A stretch of 12,572 nucleotides of DNA from Gemmataceae bacterium (GTDB lineage: Bacteria > Planctomycetota > Planctomycetia > Gemmatales > Gemmataceae), in assembly GCA_020847555.1 (NCBI GenBank), contig JADLBT010000181.1:1-12572 (forward strand), written 5' to 3'. Positions within the stretch are counted from its first letter, which is position 1, and every line of letters starts with the position of its first letter. The notes beneath the pieces were generated by a model. The model saw only the letters and a program-made list of their open reading frames with translations. It was not told where the DNA came from and ran no database searches. Of this stretch, positions 7,430 through 12,572 are shown piece by piece. A program made the translations under genes and the position numbers.

Positions 7430-9424
7430 ATGAACATGCGAACGGGTCAGATCCTGATGCTATCCGTGTTCCTGCTGGGCATGGCCCTGAACGGGTGCGC
7501 CCAGCACACTTGCTGCATCCCGGAAGGGCCAATGCCGCCGCGGAATGACTGCCTGCTGGGCTGTCCAGGCCGCGACCCGGACATCCACCCGGCCGAGGTG
7601 GCGAGCCCGACCGTTAGTACCGTCCTGAACCCGGAGGCGCCCCGGCGCGACATCTCCTTGCAGGAGTGCCTCGCCCTGGCCCTGGAGCACGGGCGCGTTG
7701 GCGGGACGGCCCTCCGGGTGCTGTCGTACGATCCGGCGGCAGCGTACACGGCGATCGAGCAGGGGCTGGCCGTCTTCGACGCCCGCTGGACCACGTCCAT
7801 GAACTGGAGTACGACCGACGAGCGGGCGGGGAACGTGCTGGTGGGAATCGGCCCCGGTGCCGTCATTAACGCCCTGCAGAATCAGGCGCCGTTCATCAGC
7901 GTCGATGACGCCAACTTCGTCACCCGAGTCGAAAAGCCGCTGCCGACCGGCGGTGTGGCGGGCATCACGTTCCGCACCGATTACGCGATGGTCAATCAGC
8001 CAGCCCCCGTCGGGACGTTGAACCCGACGTATCGTCCGCGGCTGATCTTCGATGTGCAGCAGCCGTTGCTGCGCGGGTTCGGGACGACCGTCAACCAGCT
8101 GCCGATCCTGATCAGCCGGCTCGGCTTCGACCAGGCGCGGGAAAACTTCTACGCCGCCGTCAACCAGATGCTGTTCAACGTCGAGCAGGCGTACTGGAAC
8201 CTGTACTTCAGCTACTGGAACCTGCACACCCAGGATCTCGCCCTGAGGCAGGCCCACGACGCATGGGAGATCGCCAAGCAGCTGCAGGAGAAGAAGCTGG
8301 TCACCGCTCAGGATCTGGCGGCCCTGGAGCTGCAGTACCAGCAGATCCGCCTGGCCCGCCTGGAGGCGCTCGGCGGCAACGGCGTGTCCGTCCTGGAGGC
8401 GGAGCGGCAACTGCGCTTCGTCATCGGCCTGCCGCCGGAAGACGGCCACCGGCTGATCCCGACCGACATGCCGACGACGGCCCCGTACCTGCCCGACTGG
8501 CAGCACTCGATCGCGGCCGCCCTGGAGAACCGGCCTGACCTGGCTCTGCTCCGGCAGGAGGTCAAGAAGCTGCAGCTCGAAGTCAAGCAGGCCAAGAACC
8601 TGACGCTGCCGGACCTGCGAGCCGTCGGCACCTACGACATCAACGGCCTCGGGAATCGGCTGGACGGCAACGAAGCCGATCCCTTCGCCGGCTCGAACAA
8701 TGCGTTCCGGAGCCTGGCGTCGAATCGGTTCAATAACTGGAGCGTCGGCCTGACGCTGGACGTGCCGATCGGGTTCCGGGCGGCCAACGCCCAGCTTCGG
8801 CGATCCCAGCTGGCCCTGGCCCAGCGCACGGCCCAGCTGCGCGATCAGGAGAAGCAGGCGACGTTCGCCCTGCAGCAGAGCTTCCGTGATCTGACGCGGG
8901 CGTATGAGGCGGTCCGCATCCAGGCCGGCATCCGCAAGGCTGCGACCGAGCGGTATCAGGCGCTGTACGACCTGTTCCGGGCCGGGCTGGAGGGGCCGAA
9001 CTTCCTGCTGATCACGCAGCAGGACTGGGTCCAGGCCCTGACGGCAGAGCGGGCGAGTATCTTCGCGTACAACATCGCCCTGGCGAAGTTTGAACTCGAC
9101 AAGGGGACGATCCAGCAGTTTGACAACGTGTCGATCTCGGACGGCCCACTGCCGGCGTGCGTTCAGAGTCGGGCCAGCGCCCACATCCACGAGCGGCACC
9201 AGGCCCTGGTTCTGCGGCAGCGCCCCGGCGCCGCTGCAAGCTGTCTCGGCAACCCGATCGTGGCGGCGTCGAACGGCCCGCCGCCCCTGGTCAGCATTCC
9301 GGTGGAGCGTACGCTGGCGGCCACCGATCCGGCCGCGATGCCGCCGGCCAGTGCGCCGGCCCCGATGCCGCCGGCCGCCAGCATAACGGCCCCAGTCCCG
9401 CGACAGCTGCCTGCCCCCAGGTAA
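7430..9424 (+). CDS. TolC-family outer-membrane efflux protein with lipoprotein signal
   Basis: 664 residues. TolC-type proteins form the outer-membrane channel of tripartite efflux or type I secretion machines. The start MNMRTGQILMLSVFLLGMAL leads to NGC with Cys23 in lipoprotein position. Cys28, Cys29, Cys41 and Cys45 make the mature N-terminus unusually cysteine-rich. The outer-membrane-efflux repeats follow: ISLQECLALAL (75-85) opens the first. Long Ala/Gln/Leu/Glu-rich helices appear twice, for example around LRRSQLALAQRTAQLRDQEK and the segment ending IALAKFELDKGTI. The last ~35 residues are a Pro/Ala-rich tail. At 664 residues it exceeds the usual 450-500 of the family because of these two ends. 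ATG 7430 has GGAGAG 6 nt upstream; ATG 7436 has AAGGGG 6 nt upstream, so the start is uncertain by two residues. No adaptor or transporter gene is adjacent. It converges on the glycosidase-like gene across a repeat-filled gap. Confidence 0.85.
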   Translation: MNMRTGQILMLSVFLLGMALNGCAQHTCCIPEGPMPPRNDCLLGCPGRDPDIHPAEVASPTVSTVLNPEAPRRDISLQECLALALEHGRVGGTALRVLSYDPAAAYTAIEQGLAVFDARWTTSMNWSTTDERAGNVLVGIGPGAVINALQNQAPFISVDDANFVTRVEKPLPTGGVAGITFRTDYAMVNQPAPVGTLNPTYRPRLIFDVQQPLLRGFGTTVNQLPILISRLGFDQARENFYAAVNQMLFNVEQAYWNLYFSYWNLHTQDLALRQAHDAWEIAKQLQEKKLVTAQDLAALELQYQQIRLARLEALGGNGVSVLEAERQLRFVIGLPPEDGHRLIPTDMPTTAPYLPDWQHSIAAALENRPDLALLRQEVKKLQLEVKQAKNLTLPDLRAVGTYDINGLGNRLDGNEADPFAGSNNAFRSLASNRFNNWSVGLTLDVPIGFRAANAQLRRSQLALAQRTAQLRDQEKQATFALQQSFRDLTRAYEAVRIQAGIRKAATERYQALYDLFRAGLEGPNFLLITQQDWVQALTAERASIFAYNIALAKFELDKGTIQQFDNVSISDGPLPACVQSRASAHIHERHQALVLRQRPGAAASCLGNPIVAASNGPPPLVSIPVERTLAATDPAAMPPASAPAPMPPAASITAPVPRQLPAPR

Positions 9425-9444
9425 GCCGCTGTTTCCAAACGACA

Positions 9445-9532
9445 CAGGAGGGGGCTCCGGCCTCCGATCCCGCAGGAACCCTTGGGGGCCGAAGCCCCCT
9501 CCTGCGGGATCGGAGGCCGGAGCCCCCTCCTG
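9445..9532. repeat. Large nested inverted repeat between convergent genes
   Basis: The 33-nt arm 9445-9477 (begins CAGGAGGGGGCTCCGG) is an exact reverse complement of 9500-9532, with no mismatch. The 22-nt loop contains a second hairpin, GGGGGC (9484-9489) with GCCCCC (9494-9499). The whole could form a cruciform, or in RNA a very stable hairpin, on either strand. It lies 20 nt after the TolC-like stop codon, so bidirectional termination is a reasonable role. A dispersed palindromic (REP/MITE-like) element is the alternative. Confidence 0.8.
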
Positions 9533-9607
9533 CATGTCTTCGCAGGAGCCGGCTCCGTCCGGCGATGCCTTCCAATCGAGGGCCGGAGCCCCCTCCTGCG
9601 GGATCGG
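9488..9607. repeat. Direct copies of the GCCGGAGCCCCCTCCTGC unit
   Basis: The 26-nt stretch 9488-9513 recurs at 9582-9607 with one mismatch, and its first 18 nt recur again at 9516-9533, also with one mismatch. With the inverted copy in 9445-9477 this makes four copies in about 165 nt. A degraded inverted relative (CAGGAGCCGGCTCCG) lies at 9543-9557. The last copy ends 12 nt from the stop codon of the minus-strand gene. Confidence 0.75.
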
Positions 9608-9619
9608 GTCTTTAAGGCA

Positions 9620-10870
9620 TTATTTGATGCGTCCATGAACTCGGAGTAGTTCGCCCCCGCCGGGACGTAATTCAAAGACATGGCATCCGTTCACTGGCTC
9701 CAGTGCTTGCCATTGGCCGGTTTGGCGATTGAAGAGTTCAATACGACCTTTCGGAGCAAGTTTGCCACGCACCGAGAATTCAACATCCTGCCTGGCGAAC
9801 GCATTGTGGTTGGCAACGAACACAGCATCTTCGCCGCTGGGATATTCAAAGAAGCCGGCCAGCACTTCGCCCTGATGGATCTTCAGCCAGAAGTCATCGG
9901 GAAACCGAGGGAGAGACCACGGAACCCCTTTGTTCGCAGTGATTTCCTTCTCGGATCGTGGCTTGTTGTCGTGCGTCTTCGTCGTTGGTGTCGAAAAAAC
10001 GCGGGAAGGTCGCCCAAATTTACCCAGTTGCGGATAGAGGGTCTGTACTTCCTGGCCAATCTTCACGAGATGGTGGAATCGATGCTTCGGATCAACATGG
10101 CCTTCCTTATCAAAGGGGCCGCCGATGAACCAGATGGTAACCTTGGTGCCGAATACGATCGACGTATTTAGTGAAAAGGAATTCCAGTTGTAATTGCTAC
10201 CTTGCTCCCAGCGGCCGATATAGCCATCCTGCGTCGGCACATACCGGAAGTACCATTGCAGGTCAGCGAAATGCCAATGAAAGCCGCGATGCCAGGCATA
10301 GTCGTAGTAGCCGTGGATACCGGGTTTGGACTTCGGGGCATTGGCATAGTTCACGGTGCGAGTGCCCATCCAGATGGGGTGGGTCGGATCCCATTCCTTG
10401 AGCATGTTGATATAGGCATCGATATCTTTTCCGTCGGGATTGCCGAAAAAGGAGAGGGCTTCATTCCAGAGGTTGTAACCCCACACGGCATCATTGCCGC
10501 GCACTTTTTCACAGATTTTCTTGACGACGGCACGCTGGTCCGGCTTGCGAATGTCGGTGCCTCCGCCCTCCTTCCAGGCCAGTACATCGATCATCATCTT
10601 GACCTTGTGCTTGCGGCACAATTCGACACGCCAATCCCGATAGATGCAGTGGATGGTGTTGAAGCCCGACTTGCGCATGTTGATCAGGAGGTTCTCGAAC
10701 ACTTTCGGTTCGTTCGAGAAACGGTCGCCTTCGCCATACCCATTGGACAGTACGAAGGCAAATTCCTTGGGTGCAACGGTAACTGGTCTGTCCTGACTGT
10801 GAACCGGAGCGGGCGGCAGGGCCATGCAGCAAACCGGGAACATCAAGTGTATTGCAGACAGAGTTCGCAT
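9620..10870 (-). CDS. Exported glycoside-hydrolase-like (beta/alpha)8 protein
   Basis: 416 residues. The N-terminus MRTLSAIHLMFPVCCMALPP looks like a short signal peptide cleaved near residue 25. The body reads as a TIM barrel: MRKSGFNTIHCIY (65-77) as an early strand, KMMIDVLAW (91-99), then GYNLWNEALSF with Asn136-Glu137. This Asn-Glu pair is the general acid/base signature of clan GH-A hydrolases. The second catalytic Glu is not obvious; Glu222 in RWEQG is one candidate. A beta-rich C-terminal part (about 335-416) ends ELRPGGGELLRVHG, like the small beta domain behind many barrels. The exact family and substrate are unknown. Base composition is strikingly lower in GC than the neighbours: two 60-nt lines sampled (10021-10140) are 31/60 each, against 47/60 for 5701-5760 in asnB. 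The start at 10870 has only a weak GAAGAG Shine-Dalgarno 4 nt upstream. It lies 42 nt downstream of the tRNA and could be reached by readthrough from its promoter. Confidence 0.7.
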   Translation of the reverse strand: MRTLSAIHLMFPVCCMALPPAPVHSQDRPVTVAPKEFAFVLSNGYGEGDRFSNEPKVFENLLINMRKSGFNTIHCIYRDWRVELCRKHKVKMMIDVLAWKEGGGTDIRKPDQRAVVKKICEKVRGNDAVWGYNLWNEALSFFGNPDGKDIDAYINMLKEWDPTHPIWMGTRTVNYANAPKSKPGIHGYYDYAWHRGFHWHFADLQWYFRYVPTQDGYIGRWEQGSNYNWNSFSLNTSIVFGTKVTIWFIGGPFDKEGHVDPKHRFHHLVKIGQEVQTLYPQLGKFGRPSRVFSTPTTKTHDNKPRSEKEITANKGVPWSLPRFPDDFWLKIHQGEVLAGFFEYPSGEDAVFVANHNAFARQDVEFSVRGKLAPKGRIELFNRQTGQWQALEPVNGCHVFELRPGGGELLRVHGRIK

Positions 10871-10912
10871 AATTCTCTTCGCTTTTTGCTCTGAACCGTG
10901 ACGTTTCGCTAT

Positions 10913-10985
10913 TACGCCCGGCAGGATTCGAACCTGCGACCCTCGGTTTAGGAAACCGATGCTCTATCCCCTGAGCTACGGGCGC
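10913..10985 (-). tRNA. tRNA-Arg(CCT)
   Basis: Reading the minus strand from 10985, 73 nt fold as a complete cloverleaf. The acceptor stem is GCGCCCG with CGGGCGT (one G-T pair). The D arm is GCTC...GAGC, and the anticodon arm is TCGGT-TTCCTAA-ACCGA. The variable loop is GGGTC, the T arm is GCAGG-TTCGAAT-CCTGC, and the discriminator base is A. Anticodon CCT reads the arginine codon AGG. No CCA is encoded at the 3' end, so it must be added after transcription. The tRNA 3' end faces the low-GC glycosidase-like gene. Confidence 0.95.
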
Positions 10986-11032
10986 CTGTACTTGTCGGCG
11001 CGGTGCAGAGGCAGCCATCAGGCCCGCCACTC

Positions 11033-11060
11033 ATTCTACCCCACCCCCTAACCCGGGCAA
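11033..11060 (-). promoter_or_regulatory. Promoter for tRNA-Arg
   Basis: On the minus strand TTGCCC (11060-11055) and TAGAAT (11038-11033) are 16 nt apart, ending 47 nt before the tRNA 5' end. Transcription would start near 11026. The same TAGAAT box appears upstream of the esterase gene. Between this promoter and the esterase stop lie about 150 nt without a supported gene, though the minus-strand frame at 11128-11250 is open and has coding-like codon use. Confidence 0.5.
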
Positions 11061-11210
11061 GTCCGTCGAATCGAGCAGGCCGTACCCTGGGAATGACGGA
11101 GCCGGAGGTCGGAAGGTTCGGCGAGACTCACCGCGCCGGCGGGCGGCGCAGGTAACCCGGCACGTCGGCGACGGGCACCCCGGGCGCCCGGCGCTGGCGC
11201 TCCGGGCTGG

Positions 11211-12101
11211 TTACGGCGATACGGTTGCCCGCTTCAGCGACGCCTTCCGGTCAACCTTCACCGTCGGCGCGCCGCGCGTGTAGCCGTGCCGCGCCAGGAA
11301 GCGGTCCGCTTCCGCGAGCGTCGCCTCCGTCCACGGCGATCGGTTGAAGAAGCCGTGCCCCATCCCTTCTGCCGTCCACAGTTCCGCCTTCAGTCCCAAC
11401 CCCTTCGCCTTGCTCATGTATTCCTCGCCGTGGGCGAGCAGCCTGTCAGCGGTGCCGAAGAAGAGGATCGCTGGCGGCACGTCCTTCGTCAGGTTGTCGT
11501 TCGGCGAGATGGCCTTGGCCACCTTCGCCGAGCCGACCCGGTCGGCCAGTCGCGACGTGTTGAGCGCCGGGTTGAAGAGGACGAGCAGGTTCGGCCGCGA
11601 CGAGACGGACAGATCCTCGCCCGGCGGTTCGTGATCCTTCGCGGTGAAGGCAGCCGCCGCGGTGTGGCCGCCCGCGGAGCCGCCGCCAGCCGCGACACGA
11701 TCCGGGTCGATGCCGAGCTTGCCGGCGTTCTGCCGCAGCCAGCGCACCGCGCTCTTGCAGTCCTCGACGCATTTGTCCGGCGTGACGTTGTGGCGGCTCT
11801 TGACGCGGTAGTCCGCCCGCGCCGTCACCAGGCCGCGGCCGGCCAGGTAGTCCGCCTGGCGCAGGAACTGCTCGACCTTCCCGCTGTTCCAGCCGCCGCC
11901 GAAGAAGAAGACGAGGGCGGGCCGTTTGTCCTTTGCGCTCCATCCGGGCGGGAAGTGGACGTGGATCTTCAACTCCGCCTGTGGCGTCTTTTTGAAGACG
12001 AACGTCTCGACGCGCGCGGCCGGTTGATCGCCGCCCGCCCGCGGGGTCTGCGCGGCGACGGTGCCGGCGAGGACGAGCGCGACCAGCGCAGTTCGGAACA
12101 T
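11211..12101 (-). CDS. Exported alpha/beta-hydrolase esterase/lipase (acetyl-esterase-like)
   Basis: 296 residues. Residues 1-17 (MFRTALVALVLAGTVAA) form a Sec signal peptide with AxA-like cleavage before Gln18. The fold then shows FFFGGGW (65-71), the place of the family's HGGGW oxyanion motif. GGSAGGH follows with nucleophile Ser142, GTAD with Asp219, and GMGHGF with His249, giving a complete catalytic triad. Such enzymes hydrolyse short acyl esters of sugars or lipids; the substrate is not determined. The start at ATG 12101 was chosen over an in-frame ATG at 12143 because AAGGAG (12113-12108) sits exactly 6 nt upstream and the signal peptide begins at once. The longer form would put 14 charged residues in front. 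The first residue of the oxyanion motif is Phe instead of His. The gene diverges from the small plus-strand gene, with a 193-nt shared upstream region. Confidence 0.85.
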   Translation of the reverse strand: MFRTALVALVLAGTVAAQTPRAGGDQPAARVETFVFKKTPQAELKIHVHFPPGWSAKDKRPALVFFFGGGWNSGKVEQFLRQADYLAGRGLVTARADYRVKSRHNVTPDKCVEDCKSAVRWLRQNAGKLGIDPDRVAAGGGSAGGHTAAAAFTAKDHEPPGEDLSVSSRPNLLVLFNPALNTSRLADRVGSAKVAKAISPNDNLTKDVPPAILFFGTADRLLAHGEEYMSKAKGLGLKAELWTAEGMGHGFFNRSPWTEATLAEADRFLARHGYTRGAPTVKVDRKASLKRATVSP

Positions 12102-12141
12102 GGGGGGCTCCTTTCTTAACCGAGGGAGTTCGGACGGGCGC

Positions 12142-12147
12142 ATTCTA
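12142..12147 (-). promoter_or_regulatory. Candidate -10 box of the esterase gene
   Basis: TAGAAT on the minus strand, 40 nt before the esterase ATG, identical to the -10 of the tRNA promoter. The region 17 nt further upstream is pure G/C with no -35 resemblance. TTGCGC (12177-12172) is 24 nt away, too far. Position and rarity of such a hexamer here support it. Confidence 0.35.
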
Positions 12148-12294
12148 GGCCGCCGTCGGGCCGGCGGCGCGGCGCAACCGCTAGAGACTGCAGGAAGCGA
12201 CGAACGCGGCGTGAAATCTCCACGCGGGACCGGCTCCGCGCTGGTGTCGGGGGCAAGGCTGCATTAGAACGGATAGGGGAGGTGCAAAGGAGAT

Positions 12295-12534
12295 ATGAAA
12301 CCGATCAGCGGCTTTGTCGAGCAGTGCTGTCTGTTCGCCCGCAACGCCAGCGTCCCGGCCGTCGATCTCTATCTCGCCTACGTCCGCTGGTGCCTCGACG
12401 CCGGGGTGCCCGTGCAGGACCAGTTCACCTTTCTGGACATGATCGAGTGCTACGGCATCAAGTCCCGCGAGCGCCGAAGCGGCACCTGGTTCCGTGGTAT
12501 CGCCGTGCTTCCCGCCTACCGCCTCGCGCGGTGA
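12295..12534 (+). CDS. Small protein resembling the C-terminal winged helix of phage/plasmid primases
   Basis: 79 residues. The core reads VDLYLAYVRWCLDAGVPV (23-40), then FTFLDMIECYGIK (44-56), then RRSGTWFRGIAVLP (60-73). This follows the pattern of the wHTH tail behind P4-type primase/helicases (LY-x-AY-xx-WC...G, then F-x3-L...G, then R-x-G-x-x-W-x-GI). That assignment is from remembered pattern, not a search. The rest of a primase (AEP and helicase domains) is absent, and a start codon plus ribosome site are present, so it is a free-standing small gene rather than the end of a larger one. AAAGGAG (12286-12292) is close to ATG 12295 (2 nt), and GGGGAGG (12276-12282) is 12 nt away; the spacing is unusual for both. 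It could be a DNA-binding regulator or a remnant of a mobile element. Confidence 0.6.
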   Translation: MKPISGFVEQCCLFARNASVPAVDLYLAYVRWCLDAGVPVQDQFTFLDMIECYGIKSRERRSGTWFRGIAVLPAYRLAR

Positions 12535-12545
12535 GGGAACGAGGT

Positions 12546-12572
12546 AAAGCCCACGTGTGGCGGGGCGGGGGG
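12546..12572 (+). terminator. Left half of a fourth AAAGCCCACG element, cut by the window end
   Basis: AAAGCCCACG (12546-12555) begins 12 nt after the stop codon of the small gene and is identical to the first ten bases of the copies at 1329 and 6980. It is preceded by the same kind of purine-rich lead (GTGAGGGAACGAGG). The right arm would lie beyond 12572, so hairpin formation cannot be confirmed here. Confidence 0.5.

Noticed and set aside
7460..9535. 691-codon open frame antisense to the TolC-like gene
   Set aside because: It is a composition shadow that runs into the repeat block. It has no signal or motif, and the plus-strand product is convincing.
9445..9607. CRISPR array
   Set aside because: Repeats are inverted and irregularly spaced without uniform unique spacers, and no cas genes are present.
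10202..10894. 230-codon plus-strand frame opposite the glycosidase-like gene
   Set aside because: The minus strand has the WNE motif and signal peptide; the plus-strand frame is its complement with no recognisable features.
9608..10912. Integrated island with duplicated tRNA end (attL/attR)
   Set aside because: I looked for the tRNA T-arm sequence near 9600 and elsewhere in the window and found no second copy; no integrase is present. Only the weaker claim of atypical composition is kept.

Overview
The window is GC-rich bacterial chromosome, apart from one gene at 9620-10870. The layout fits a planctomycete, probably a Gemmata relative. This is inferred from a twin-arginine Gfo/Idh/MocA protein, exported esterase-like hydrolases, a TolC-type protein with a lipoprotein signal, a stand-alone primase-tail-like small protein, and intergenic spaces full of GC-rich palindromes. 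No rRNA or taxonomic marker is present, so the assignment is moderate only.

Layout. Positions 1-250 hold the possible end of one gene and the leader of transaldolase. Six plus-strand genes follow: transaldolase (251-1306), translation initiation factor IF-1 (1615-1872), a secreted Gfo/Idh/MocA oxidoreductase (2120-3436), a secreted alpha/beta hydrolase (3553-4659), a glutamine-dependent asparagine synthetase-type amidotransferase (4971-6956) and a TolC-family outer-membrane protein (7430-9424). Three minus-strand genes face them: a (beta/alpha)8 glycosidase-like exported protein (9620-10870), tRNA-Arg(CCT) (10913-10985) and an exported esterase (11211-12101). A plus-strand gene for a 79-residue protein resembling the C-terminal winged helix of phage/plasmid primases (12295-12534) diverges from the esterase.

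How the genes relate. Most look like single transcription units with their own Shine-Dalgarno sites, and several have recognisable -10 boxes. The oxidoreductase and the hydrolase behind it may be co-transcribed and act on sugars or their esters outside the cytoplasm. The remaining genes are housekeeping (tal, infA, tRNA) or general cell-envelope and amidation functions. I see no defence, CRISPR or biosynthetic cluster.

The most notable structure is between the genes. A palindrome family beginning AAAGCCCACG occurs four times, each time just downstream of a gene (1329, 1957, 6980 and, cut by the window end, 12546). It probably acts as a portable terminator. A different nested inverted repeat with 33-nt perfect arms, plus direct copies of its unit, fills the gap between the convergent tolC-like and glycosidase-like genes. 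The glycosidase-like gene has clearly lower GC than its surroundings and starts 42 nt from the 3' end of tRNA-Arg(CCT), which suggests acquired DNA.
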